Shown: positions 10,546 to 22,822 of the stretch, piece by piece
How the letters are laid out: each line of letters starts with the position of its first letter
Position numbering within the stretch: the first letter of the stretch is position 1
NCBI GenBank assembly: GCA_014773175.1
Contig: VXCM01000326.1
Coordinates: forward strand, 62,001-126,000
Reading direction: 5' to 3'
Source: Lucifuga dentata
Taxonomy: Eukaryota; Chordata; Actinopteri; Ophidiiformes; Bythitidae
Length of the DNA stretch: 64,000 nucleotides
Made by a program: the position numbers and the translations under genes
The notes under the pieces: model-generated
Told to the model about the DNA's origin: nothing
The model's input: only the letters and a program-made list of their open reading frames with translations
Database searches by the model: none

Positions 10546-11340
10546 AGGTTAAATATCTTACTGGGATTGTAAAAGAATGAGAATTAAAGTGACAATGATA
10601 TACTGCAACAGTAAACACACATACAGTCATTTAGATGGTTTGCATGGTGTACTTGATCCCTTCTTTCCTTTAACAGCTCAACCAGACTGAAAAAAAGACC
10701 TGGGCTTTACATGCTGGGTTTTGGGGAGTGAGCAAAGTTACTGAAATCAAACTGACTAACAAAAAAATGCATCTCTTTTCTAAATATTTACAGTTCTTCT
10801 TTTGCTCACACATGCACACTCTCTCTCTCTCTCTCTCTCTCTCTAATAAATGAATAAGCAGTGTAGCATTTTGGTTACATTTTAGTTTCTCCTTGTTCAT
10901 TCATACTTTCAGCTTGTCTTTCCTTCACCAGCCTTTTTTTTTTTTTAATTTGCTTAATTGCAATCACCATCTTAGTATCTTTTTGAGATGGCGCTCCTAA
11001 ATATCTGAACCTTTTCTCTTTTTTTTTAACATTGGAGGATGTTCTGCTTGGTTAAAGATTGATTGAGTTATCCTGTCTTTAGCATCCCATTCTTTTCTTT
11101 ATGAAAAAAAAATGACATCAGAAGATTATGATGTTAGATAATGACTGGTGTTTTCTTGGATATCATGTATGAACTATTTTAGCTGTTCATTCAAGACTAT
11201 ACACCTCAGAAATAAAGATTATATGTGAAACATTAAATCATTTCATCGACAGGTTTTCATGTTCTTTGTCTCTGCTTGGCAACAATAAATGTTTCGATTG
11301 CAGTACATGATGGACATAAGCATCTTGTGTCTCCACAGAC
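9889..11340. other. Non-coding stretch with CT microsatellites
   Basis: No gene was seen. CT arrays lie at 10449-10475 and again at about 10515-10540, the second being part of a 64-base duplication across N at 10504 (probable join artefact). A third CT array lies at 10818-10844. The rest is A+T-rich sequence without recognisable elements. Confidence 0.6.
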
Positions 11341-11341
11341 A

Positions 11342-11355
11342 CCACTAGAGGGCAG
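11342..11355 (+). promoter_or_regulatory. CTCF-like core motif (plus orientation)
   Basis: CCACTAGAGGGCAG matches the vertebrate CTCF core consensus (CCASYAGRKGGCRS) at every position. Occupancy cannot be inferred from sequence alone. I found no transposon around it. Confidence 0.45.
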
Positions 11356-13200
11356 AGCTGAGAACAGTTGAATCCAGCTACTCATTAATGACTTGATAGG
11401 TAGACAATTCTAGTCTGAGCTCTCAGACTGAAAGAACACACGATTCTCTGGCCAAAGTCATGAGTCAGTCCCACAGGGCTTAGACTCTCACGTAAGAGAG
11501 GAAAGAGGGGCCTTAAGTTAAACCTCCAGCTGTTGCATCACAAGCTCTGCAGGGATTTCTTTTTCAAAAAGCCTGAGATTAAGTAACACTGCGCTGGCTG
11601 ACATGGAGGCTGAATTACTTAAGAAGACCATATGTAATAGTCAAGTTAAAAGGGAAGCAGAGACAGCATGGATCCTGAAAGTGGGCCAGAGAGTGATATC
11701 ACCACCGATTAAAGCTAAAATATTAACACAAAGTTGCAGGATATAGAGCAGAAAGTGTCAGCTAAGTGGAAGTTTTTGATCAGCTCAGAATATATCAGAA
11801 TATGTCAAACTAATATACTCAAGGCCCTGATGTACTTCATATTAAGTATGGAGTTATGGCAAACAAAAGTCTTGCAAGGCTCGAGATTCAAGGCCCCAGT
11901 ACACATCATAAGAAATAGAAATGTCACTGCAAAACAAAAATTAAAAAAAAGACATTTTGTAAGGCTCATAATAAGATGATTCAGGCTCTTTTAGTGTTAT
12001 TTTTGCAGTTTCCTTCCTCAAAGACAATTTTATCTTTTTTATGTCTACTTGCACCTGTGCACCTGGTCTAGATATCAGATGGCTGGGTGAGCTCTGTGCA
12101 CTGGCAATAAGTCATGTGATATTGGACCAATTTATCAGAAATTGAAAAAAAAAAACAAAAGACAATTCTTAAAGACCATTTTCTATGTGTGGTGTTCTAG
12201 GATGTTTCTACCAGCCTCTTCTTTTATCATTTCATCTTACATCTTTTGAAGTATAATGGGGTCTTTAATGAACTTACATTAGATAAATATCACAGGGAAT
12301 ACACCAATTTTGTCTCAGTATTTTCAACCTCCAATGACAGTATTTAACCCAAAACATAAATCTTTGAAAATCATTAACTATCTGCAGCAGCTGTCCTCTG
12401 GTAGTCTTAGTTCAGGTTTATATTAAGATGGGGCACCTGATGAAAACTGCACAAATGCAGGAACAGATAATCAATATATCCAAACCTCTAGATTAATTTA
12501 AAAAAAAAAAAAAAAANAAAAAAAAAAAAAAACATACTCTGTCGGACCATACAGCATCTGTGGTGTTGACTCGCACTGTGGAGTCTGGCACAGATATCTT
12601 CCCAAAAGGCTGCTGCTGGTCCCTGTACAAGCTGCTGTCTTAAAAACAGACAACTGACCTTCACTGAAGGACAGTTAAAAAGAAAAAAAAAAAAGTGTTT
12701 ATTTAAAAAAATAATCTCAGTTCTCCTCTCCGCTAGATGACATTGTTTAATTTAAAGTGTGGCCAGCATGGCCATGATGTTCCTGCAACAGGAAAAAACA
12801 ACTTTTTGGTTTGTGTCGAAATCGCATTTGGGTGAAAATCCATTTAAATCACTCTCTCATTAAAACATAATTAATTGATTTATTAATTATAGACACATAG
12901 CACACCTGAATCCGAGCTTTCCTTTGTGTTCACTATCAGAGACAATTACGCATTATGTTACTGAGCGTGTTAGATGAGTAAACCTTTGGATAAAGTGTTT
13001 TTACTCCCACCTCTGCTGCTTAGTGGTCGAAGCATTTCTGCGGGGAAAGTTTTGTGCTTTTAATATATTGTGAACTAATCTTTCTAATGTAGCAGTTTTT
13101 ATTAAGGTGCTTTCAAATTAAATTAAAAATAAATTACTTTTCAAATTAAAAAGAAAGCACACACTATTTGGAGTGGAAATTTCTCAACTACACACAAGCA
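11356..13200. other. Non-coding stretch
   Basis: Unique-looking A+T-rich sequence. It contains an A-run with N at 12517 and a moderately G+C-richer patch at 12540-12670. No protein-like frame or transposon end was recognised. Confidence 0.5.
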
Positions 13201-13231
13201 TAATACAAAATGAAAATCAACAAGTACACCA

Positions 13232-13345
13232 TATGACAATTATGGGCAATGCTGTAACAAGAAGACATGACAATTTATGGGCAATGCTGTAACAAGAAGA
13301 CAATTATTATTATTTGCATGCTGACAAACTAATAGTACCATGCAA
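13232..13345. repeat. Short tandem duplication followed by inverted ATTATTATTTGCATG arms
   Basis: GGGCAATGCTGTAACAAGAA occurs twice, about 34 bases apart (near 13232-13300). It is followed by ATTATTATTATTTGCATG, pairing with CATGCAAATAAAAATAAT near 13340. Confidence 0.6.
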
Positions 13346-15236
13346 ATAAAAATAATAATAACAATCTGCTGAAAAAAAATCTTCCTTCCTCTCTTCTCTT
13401 CAGGAAGTCCTGCCCGAGGTAGTCTGGCTTCATTTTCTTCATCACTCTAGGTTTCTCTGCTGCATTTCAAGCTGCTGGTTTCCAGAGGAAACCAGAGGTG
13501 GATTAAGGGATGATCAAAGGCTGGCAAATAGCTGTGGGCTTGACAATAGCATTTATGCAACAATCTGTTTCATAACATCTCTCCTTCTTCTTCTATAAAA
13601 GTATTTGCTCATTCATCCCTTTGGTTTCTGAGACTTGACCAGGTAATATGTGAGTGTCAGTAGGTTCCACAGACACGAACCCAGCAACATTTTATTAAAA
13701 TGAGCAGTTTAGAGGTTTGGTCAAATTGGTATAAGTATGCACCCTGAGTGCTTTCTTGTGTTTAAAGTTTGTTTTTTTTTCCATCATCAAACTATAGCAA
13801 CGTGTCATGAGAACGTCTTTCATTGCTTTACTTTGAATACCATCATCTACAAGGACAAGTGAGAACAGTTCTTGAAAATGTGGTAAAACTCAGGAGGCTT
13901 TGATGTGCGCCCGTATTTGCTCATAATTCGACCCCAAAAAAAAAAAAAAAAAAAANAAAAAAAAAAAAAAAAAAACCTAAGTCCTTAGGGAGACAACAAG
14001 GGTGAGACTGGAGGAGAGGAGCTAAAGTTGGTTAACTGCTCTCCACTTCCTTCATTTTACTGATGATTTACTATAGAGATCCCTGCTGTTGTGCCCTCAA
14101 GCAAAGCACTCAGCCTAATAGCTTTAGTAAACATCCAGCTGAGGAGATTAATAACTTTATTCAAATTCAACCTGTGGTGAGCTGCCTCAGGTAAAGGCAT
14201 CTGTTTTGGGAATTAAATGTGTACTAGGGGGAAGTTGTAGCTGCAGATTAAATGACCATAATTAATTCATGTAAAATAGTTGACAAAAATGAGCGATACA
14301 AACTTGCAAGCTTGCCTAAACAAAGTCAAACTAAAAGTCATCAGATTAAAAAGACACTGATGAAAAATTACGGTGATATTTATTTATTTATTTTTTTATT
14401 TTTTTTTTTTATTTTTTTATTTTTTTGCAGACAGCTCCATTACCCAGGTTTTAGTAAGATGCAAGAACAAACTTGTGACAAGAGGACTGGCACCAAAATT
14501 GTCTGTACATCTCCTTTGGTGTGCTTGCTACTTTAATATACAATCTATTAAGAAAAAATCTTGTAAAAAGCAGAGCATGATTAAATCACACAGTTTAAAA
14601 GGCACATGTTAGTTCAATTCAGCCAAAATATTTTCCTCCTATCCCCAACAGTTACTTTTTTAAGTTTGGTTCTCTTTCTATTAAATCAAAACTTAATGGG
14701 GTTTTAAACCTCCCCTTTGAATTGATTTCTTGTGGCTTCATCCTGGGGTTTGAAAGACTCATTGCTAACCCAAATAAACTGAACAGTATCCAAAGGCAGC
14801 TTATTTTTTGGTCATATGGCAGAGTTATTAAAATTCAAAGTTCACTGAAACAAACCGCACAAAACTAACTCACACTTCAAATATGAACAAAGTTTCCTAA
14901 ACAGAGACAACATAAGAGAGAAAATAGCCATGAATCCCAGATATGTATACACATACACACATCCCCATATGCCTAAAGACTTTACCTGTTTATTTATATG
15001 CATATACTTCTCAAAACACACTGGCTGTCTACAGATTTTCAGCAAAACTCTCAATCTGTGGCCTTCTGTCAGCTTATCAGGATCATCCTGTACACAGACT
15101 ACAAGGGTAAACATGCAGCTATTCCTGTCATGTAGAGCTCATTTTTTTATTATTTTTACTGTGGTTACTGCTCCTACCAATTACAGAAACTTGTTGAGAA
15201 GGAAAATGTCAGTCGGAGAAAGACACACAACATGGC
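13346..15236. other. Non-coding stretch
   Basis: It holds a good acceptor-like pyrimidine run ending TTCTCTTCAG at about 13403, but no matching donor or recognisable protein follows. An A-run with N at 13956 and a T-rich tract at about 14381-14428 are the only low-complexity features. Confidence 0.5.
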
Positions 15237-15244
15237 TCATTGCT

Positions 15245-15560
15245 ACTAGACCTTTGTGGTCTTTTTAGCTCTGAACCGAAACCTGACCCAGGACCCGAAT
15301 CGGTTCGGGTCCACATTATCTTCAGTGTAATCAGGTGTAGTTGGGTCCTGTGATACTGTGTTAGGTCTCGAATCTGTGTGTTAATATGTGTCATACCCAA
15401 GCAGAACAGAGCGGACTCCTTATCAGCTCTGATCCTGTCATAATAGCTGCAGGAGAAAATGTGGTTTTTGAGGCGAGACAGAAAGTGTGAACTGAAGCAG
15501 AAAATTTAAGGAGAAAAGTTACTCATTAAATAGCGTTCATGCTGCTGTCAGTGTTTGTGC

Positions 15561-15596
<36 letters not shown>

Positions 15597-15816
15597 TCTC
15601 ACTCTCACTCTCATTCTCTCTCGATTTGGGTCTGTTCGGGTCAACTGGATATTGGATCGGGTCTAATTATCCTCAGGTTTATTTGAGGTCGCGACTGTCC
15701 TTTGATCCCCTTTGGTTCAGCCCTCTTTTGAAAACTTCTGCGCAGGTTTTGGGTAAGTTTTCCACAAGTCTGTTTCGGGTTGTTTTCAGAATTTTGGACC
15801 TGTGAAGACTCTACTC
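15245..15816. mobile_element. Probable hAT-type MITE, ~0.57 kb
   Basis: The flanks TCATTGCT (15237-15244) and TGATTGCT (15817-15824) form a probable 8-bp target duplication with one mismatch. The ends ACTAGACCTTTGTGGTC and the reverse complement GAGTAGAGTCTTCACAGG are weakly inverted. Both subterminal zones are rich in CGGGT/ACCCG, including a perfect 18-base palindrome ACCCGAATCGGTTCGGGT at 15293-15310. CT and CA arrays lie inside at about 15560-15620. There is no coding frame. Confidence 0.5.
15560..15620. repeat. (CT)n(CA)n compound microsatellite
   Basis: A CT array changes into CA and then CTCACT-type repeats, inside the 15245-15816 element. Confidence 0.9.
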
Positions 15817-15824
15817 TGATTGCT

Positions 15825-18800
15825 CTCTCCTCAAATCCTGAGACTTCATCATCAGTACTTGGGTTGCATTTTGTGTTCATCCTGTATTTCAGTCTTTTAT
15901 CAACTATTGTCATCAACGGCAACAAGCTATTTGACTGCCAAATAAATGAAAATGGATGAAAATAGAAATTGCCTTAGATTTTAAGTATTAATAATACATT
16001 TATATTCATACAGAATAACAGTCAATTAGTAAATTGAGTCTCTTAATTACGTAAATTTAACTTAATGTTCTCAGCTTCTGGCTTTTATGTCTCACTTAAA
16101 TCAATACATTTTTGTGTAGCACCCACTAATTATTCAGCACACATTTTGAGCGAACAGATGATAATACAATCATAACACAGTATGAGAAATGGTTGGCCTA
16201 CATTTTGAGCCAGCTGATTAGAAGAGCTCTCCGAACACCCACTACAACCTTTGTAATGACACAATACACATATTAGCTGGATATTGTTTGAATTTGTAAC
16301 ATAAAGGGAAAAATGTTTTGTGGCTAATTCATTTACATTTCAGATTTTCTCCCTGGCTTTGTTCATGCTGAGATTAGCTAAAAGCGATTTAGCCAGTCAC
16401 TCTATCACATTGATTAATGCACCATTTCACCAGAAAAACAAAAAAAAAATCAAACACTTTTTCTTCTGCATATTTTACTCCCACTCTTAGGATGTTATTC
16501 AAATGTTACATTAAATTTTTTTTTTTTTTAAAAGCACTGATGTCCTGTCAGCTAAGAGACAGGAAATTGGATCATGTGACCTGCTGTTTCATATCATTTA
16601 CAGGGCGTTATTCAAACATGGCCCTGTCAAGAAGAATCTGCTCAGCTTTGCTCAGTCTGTTGTCTCTTTTATGGGGTTTTCTCTATCCAGCAGGTTTTGG
16701 GTTTCATTTTTCAGCCTGGGTAATTGTCAGTTATCCCATCCTGTGGCTGATTTTACTGAAGGCAGACTGAGTACACTAATAACAGAGGTTACACGGTGTT
16801 GAGTGCTCTTGCCGGTGTTTTTATTTAAGTGTAGGGCTCCCACTGGGATTTTGCGTAGGACTGCAGAAATGAACAAATAACAATAAAACCCATGACTTGA
16901 CATACAAACCAAACAGCTCCTGTTGTCATCAGCACAAGATGCTAAGTGCATATGGGCTTTAGCAAGACTGACAGACAAATAACATCTCAGCTCAGACTTG
17001 ACTTGACTGGCTAACAGTGCTAATAATTTTGATAACTGTAGCTAACATTGGTCTCTTTTAATGGGAGCTTTCATGAGGAATCTGGTGCAAACACAAGCAA
17101 GCAAATTTATTCAGTCTAACCCAATCACGTCATACCCAGACTGGCTCTAGACTCAAGACCTCCGAGTATTTCTGCTTTGTGTCCACAGCATAATGATTTA
17201 CCATCAAACACAATTTGTTTTAAGGTAGTTTTACTGATTTTCTTCCTTACCCACAGGCAAAAATCTCATGTATATGTCTTTGTATGATTGATAGTACGTT
17301 AAATGTTTATTTTAGCCTACCTGTCATAACAAACAGCAAAAATGTGAAATACGAGTTGTTTTACACAGACCCAATTAAATTTATTTCAGATCAAATGTAC
17401 TTTTTGACAACGTGCTTTATTACACTTCAACATGAACTACAGTGTGCTAGACCCACTTAAAATCATTCCATTTGCACTTGGAATGTGTGATTCATTATTA
17501 AATCCTGTGACAAGGTAAAGACAACTGAACTTAATAAAGTTCACTCCTCTTCTTGCCTTCATCTCGTCTCTGTCTCTCACTGAAAGCCTAAAAAGCAAAC
17601 TAGCTGCTAATTAAAAGTTTAGGAGGGAGCCCGTCATACTCTAATGAACAGGGAAATAGTAAGCTTTCAGTTTAAGCATCCTCTGATTCATAAAGGTCAG
17701 CATTACAACACAAGCTGATTTTAAGATCAACATATGCAAACTTCTTGCAGCATTCTTCCTTTGTAAAGAAAATATGGGACCTGAGAGAGACAAATGAAAG
17801 TAACTCTAGTTCTATGACTGGAGGCAGAGCTCTCCAATGGATCTTTATAGGCTTAGCCAATTATATTTTTATATCAGTGTAGTGACATTGTATATACTTT
17901 TTTTTTTGTTTGTTTGTTTGTTTGTTTGTTTTTTTGGGGGGGGGGGGNGGTCCCTCCCCTCTGTGTATATTTTGTGTATTTTTAGCTTTGGGAGAGTTAC
18001 GGGAAATGGAAATAAAATTAAACAGACTAAATGGGAAATCAATGGATGATAAACAAGGTAAAGCTGAGGGGAAAAACTAGATTAGATTTTCTAATTCATT
18101 TAATTATAGATGGTTGTTTTCAAAAATTTTGTCCCCTTCAATCACTGAAGGACACGCAGAACATATTTTGACAAAGAACTGACATTGCACAATTATGGAG
18201 ACAAGTCATGTTTGTTATTTGGGAACACTCCGCAAAGTGTTGGGAGAGGTTTGTGTGGAGGCGCTGCATTCAATTCCTGGGTCAGTCTCAAAGCCTTCTA
18301 TTTCCTATCACAATCACTCAAACAGAGTCTAGACAATTAAATATTCAATAGCCAGAAAAGTAATAAAGAATAAAGGTACCAAAGTGTGCAAATGGATGCT
18401 TGGCTGCTTTACAAGTTAGACATTTGCACAAAATCAGTGCTGTAAAATTCTACAATTGAGGAGGGAAAAACGTTGAAAATACGAGGTTGGAAGATGCTGG
18501 AGCTGAACAGTAGGTAGCTTATTTTCCACATGTGCACGTACAAACATGTAAGTAGGTGATGAGGACTAACTGGGCATAATTGATTGAAATCTTGTTTACC
18601 TTTACTCTAATATTTCAGCTGCTCACCGAACACTCACTAAACCTCTCAAACCATCTTACGAATGTGTCAGTTTCCCAGAATTCATTAAAGCTTCATTAAA
18701 GCATTGCCAAATGAACATGATACATGAGAAGAGGAACCCTTGTAATATTGAGTTTTTTGTTAGTTTTGTACTGACAGAGTCTGATTTAAAAGACATGCTA

Positions 18801-19250
18801 CTTAACTATGAGTAAGAAGCTGCTGTATTTTGTTTTGTATTTTTTTTTTCTTTTGTCTGCGGTCATTTTGATGCCATACTTAGTGGTGAATCTGATTACA
18901 TTGAGCTGTGTTTCTAATATTCTGTTCCTCCTTCTTGTGTGTAAATGAGGTAGATGAAACAAGCACATAAAAGACTGCGTAAATGTTCAATTAAAAGCTA
19001 AGTAATGTGATAAAAGCACAGAAGAAGAGAAAGAAATAGCTGTTGTACCAAAATGAGCATAATGTTAATCCAGTTAGCTTGATAATTTGGCTAATTTAAA
19101 GTTACACAAGAGGAAAAGAAAGGCTCTCTCTCTCTCTCTCTCTCTGTGTATGTGTATAAGAACATTTTTGGATCACGGTCCAAATCGGAGTCAAGATGTT
19201 TTCACTCCCAGCACCCTCACTTGTGATTACAGCTCGACCCTTTTCACTCA
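15825..19250. other. Non-coding stretch
   Basis: No gene was recognised. A small hydrophobic open frame lies at 16618-16770. A TTTG array runs into a G-run with N at 17948. A CT array lies at 19122-19145. Otherwise it is A+T-rich unique sequence. Confidence 0.5.
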
Positions 19251-19254
19251 ATGC

Positions 19255-19290
19255 GATTGGCTCATTTAGTCGACCCAAGCGGCCAATCAG
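19255..19290. promoter_or_regulatory. Inverted pair of CCAAT boxes
   Basis: GATTGGCT at 19255-19262 (CCAAT on the minus strand) and GGCCAATCAG at 19281-19290 form an inverted pair about 27 bases apart. Both match the extended NF-Y consensus (RRCCAATSR) fairly well. There is no TATA box or adjoining gene, so promoter function is speculative. Confidence 0.3.
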
Positions 19291-21134
19291 TCACCATATC
19301 TCTTTTGTCACCACTGCGCACACTTAGCAAACACACGCAGCTCCTTTTAGAGCTGATGTACTTACAGTCTGGAGAGCATCATTACTTACTGCTGACATTT
19401 AATTACTAAAGTAGACAGGAGAGAACGCACTGTAACTAATACTTTGCCTCCCTCTTTGCTTTCTCTTACATCTGTTTGCCTGGCTATCTTCTCATTAGCT
19501 TTTGTCACTTCCTCTCTCCTCACACTTCACACCATCGAGGCTGTTAGTCAGCATCAGAGCAAAGTTAAAATGAATCCACTACGGCTGGGCAGAGTGGAGG
19601 CTGATCTGTGTAGCGTGCTCTATTGGGAGACAAAAGGGCTAATTGATTCAGCTCTCTGCTTCCCGAGATGTGGCAGGTCGGCTCTTTTAGCAAGCTAAAG
19701 GTTGGACTGCAAAGAGATACATGAAATCCTGAAATGGAAATGAAGCGAGAAAAAAAAAGGGTTCATCTTAAATACACAATCTATTGTTATCTGTGAGCAT
19801 AGCAAAATATGACATGATGGGTGGGATCAAAAGGTACATTCGCAATGCCTGCGGATGCTGCAAGACATCTGTTTGTGTTCATGTGTGCGGTTAATATTAA
19901 CACCACAACACTGATGTTTTTTCTGATCTAGTGTCTCTTTCTCTCTCACACTCTACTGGTACAGCATGTTCTTCTTCATGTGCATTGCCATTCCCAGTCT
20001 TTATTGCTGCATTGCCACTTTTCACTTTTCTTCATGTCCTGGAACAAACAAGGTGAAGTTTGTATCCAAGCAATCTCAGATCCGATCAACGTATGTGAAT
20101 CTGTGTCTCTCTCTTTTGCAAGCGTTCGTTGCAACTATTCGTATCAAATGGCCAAAGAATTATATTTTCTGAGTTTTGTGTTCAGCAGTTTTGTTTTGTT
20201 TTTTTGATTGTTTTTGTTTTTGCTATGATAAAGCACTTCCTCGTTCATTTTGTGTGCCATATTATCCTTTGGAGGAACCACTTAGTTCAGGTTGTTTCAA
20301 ATTGCGCACAGCAGGTTAGATGTTGTTAATTGACTAAATTATCCTCTGAGCTCTTGTTTCAACCAGCAACATAAAAAACCCTCTATATATGTTTTCATGT
20401 GTGTATGCAATTGGCAAACATTTTGGCTTGTCAAACACAGGTGAAACTAATAACATTAACGGCTGCTGTGCTGTCTCAGCTTAAACTCTGGACTAAGTTG
20501 GTAGTTGGTTCTACTTTGAATCTGTGGATGTTTGTTGTGCTTGTATTATTGTTGTTATCATTGGAAGGAATGTACTATGAACTCTTATTCACATAACTGC
20601 TATTAGGTTACCAAGGAAACAATGGCCAGTGAACAAATGTTCAGGTAACTGTTAACTGTTGCAACTAACTGTCAACTGCAACTGTAACTGTCAACTGTCA
20701 GATAGGTTGGATAGTTGGAGATCGATGGAGTAATGGTTGGATGTATTACCTTTCCTTCTTTTTAATTCTTCAGGGAAGAAATGTTACAAATATTCATCTC
20801 ATACTTCGCCTTACGGCAGCATCGTCTGTATGTATTGTTTCACTTTATCTTATGTATATTTCTGATACCTTGTTTGATGGTATTGAATGACTTTGTAAGG
20901 TAGAGTGCAGTAAATCTAACATGTTAAGCTATATGTTAATGAATGATTTGCTGACATGTGGCATACTTTCTGTTTTCTATTTGTATAGTTTCACCCTTTT
21001 GAAATAAATGTTTGGATTGCAAGACCGCATCCTCGTTTCTGGATAAAGGCGTTTATCTGACTATCAAAGCAAGCCTTGTGGAAGACAGTACAGCTTCATT
21101 CCATTTAGGTGTACCAGGGCCCTGTTGTTGTGCT
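19291..21134. other. Non-coding stretch
   Basis: No gene was seen. A degenerate AACTGT/CAACTG minisatellite-like patch lies at about 20640-20702. The rest is unremarkable A+T-rich DNA. Confidence 0.5.
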
Positions 21135-21771
21135 AATGCTGCATTTGAGCTACCTCGGAAGCTGGATTTTTCCCAGTCAGAAGTTCCGACTTCTGACCTC
21201 AAATCATTCCAGCCAAATATCAACAAAAAAGCATGGCTGAACACCAATAAACTCTGTAAGCTTAAATAAACTTAGTAATAAATACTAACTAAAGTAAAGT
21301 TAGATTACAGGACTGTTTGGTTGTGTTGTTTTACAATGATATTAATCACAGTATTAAACATTTGTGCAGAGAAGTAATATTCTGAAATTATTTACACTTA
21401 CGTATCAATGGCAAACAGTTATTATACACAATATAGTTAACTTGGCAATATATTTTGACCTTTTTATTTCAATGTCACATCAGAAAAAAAAAATACTTTG
21501 TTCGCTGTTAGCTGATTATTTCCATTCATAAAGTTCGCTTCCACGGGTNAAAAAAAAATACTTTGTTCGCTGTTAGCTGATTATTTCCATTCATAAAGTT
21601 CGCTTCCACGGGTGCTGCCATGTTGAGTGACGTCATACTTGTGAAGTCGGGGTAGATAATTTTGGTCCGAGTTTCCCATTCGGCGCTCCGACTTCAAATG
21701 CTGTTCCAACACATTTTTCGAAGTAGGAAGTCGGAAAAATCTGAGCTCCAAGGTCTGTCGAACGCAGCATT
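21135..21771. mobile_element. TIR element (MITE-like), ~0.6 kb
   Basis: The left end AATGCTGCATTTGAGCTACC and the reverse complement of the right end (AATGCTGCGTTCGACAGACC) are inverted repeats that continue through a shared GATTTTTCC-type block about 30 bases in. No clear target duplication is visible. The interior has no transposase frame. A false 63-base duplication around N at 21549 inflates the length. Confidence 0.6.
21486..21612. repeat. ~63-bp direct duplication around N at 21549 (probable join artefact)
   Basis: The sequence from the A-run through CGCTTCCACGGGT is present on both sides of the N. Confidence 0.75.
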
Positions 21772-22652
21772 GCTGCCTTACAGAACTATCATTAATGCTA
21801 ATAGGTACACCTGTGCTTTCCCTGCTATGACAGGTCTACATGCCCACCGTGAGAAAAGCATATTAAGCATACACAGTAGTATTGTATAGGTAGAAATATT
21901 ATTTCATGCAATGTCATCTGCTTTTTCTACAGAGAAATAAAATGAAAAATAAATGAAATCTGACTTCAACTCCCTCCTGTTATGCTGTGACAAAACCAGA
22001 GTTCAGTCTTTATTCTGCTTTCTGAGTAATTGAGCAAGCAGAAGAATCTCTTCCTCTGCTCAGCTTCATTTGCGGCGCTTTCTCTTCTCAAGATCACCAC
22101 AAGAGTCAACGAGCAAATTCACAAAATGCTTCCTTTTATATGCCATCATTAACTGTATGCTAGGTGTGTCGCTGATTTATGTAGAGACGGTCTAGAATGG
22201 GGAATTGAAATCCGTTTTTATAGCCAGATGACTTCAGCATTAAAGGCATAGCTGTATCTGCCATAGTTCAAACTGTGGGAGTGGTTGGTTTCTGTGCCAC
22301 TTACCTGCGTGCATATACTGTAAATGTGCTATTTGCTCAGGACTCCTGAGTGCAGATTTATTATGCTTAGTTTTCCTGGCAGAGTCATAGAAGCTTTTAG
22401 CTTTCATGTATTTGACTATATTTTACCCTGCATTGAAAGGAGGTAATGTTTTACCATTGTGTGCATATTTATTGTTAGAAAAATAACTAAAAGATTTTTT
22501 TTTTTTTAAAACCAGAAACACGGAAATAAGCAGTGTGAAAAATCTAATTAAATTTCAACAGCCTTTTCTTCCTTAAAAAAGGAAAGATTAAATCATGACT
22601 GGTAAAAGATTTTCATTCAAAGCAGTAATTTTCCTCACTAAACAGCATGCAC
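21772..22652. other. Non-coding stretch
   Basis: A+T-rich sequence without recognisable gene, element ends or microsatellite, apart from a short T-run near 22495. Confidence 0.5.
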
Positions 22653-22822
22653 TTTAATGGACCATTCGGTGGTTTTGCATGTTTGTGTCCAATAAATGCT
22701 ACATTACTGCCAACCATTTTGCATTTTAATTTTCATTTTATTTTGCCAAATCCCTAATCTCTCAAAATCAAATGTTAAGGTGATGCACTACCTTAAAATT
22801 GTTTTGCCTGCTAACACGCACA
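22653..22822 (-). mobile_element. Palindromic-end MITE family, copy 1 (one end only)
   Basis: It starts with TTAATGGACCATTCGGTGG followed by TTTTGCATGTTTG and then the CTCAAAATCAAATGTTAAGG block shared with the copies at 45285 and 54541. It stops without the opposite end, so it is truncated. By the internal block order it is in the same orientation as those two copies. Confidence 0.65.

Noticed and set aside
13380..13600. Strong acceptor-like site ending TTCTCTTCAG with a 65-codon open frame after it (plus strand)
   Set aside because: No usable donor follows, and the peptide is not recognised.
18240..18300. tRNA-derived SINE with B-box-like GCATTCAATTCCTGG
   Set aside because: No A box at the right distance and no tail repeat, so too weak.
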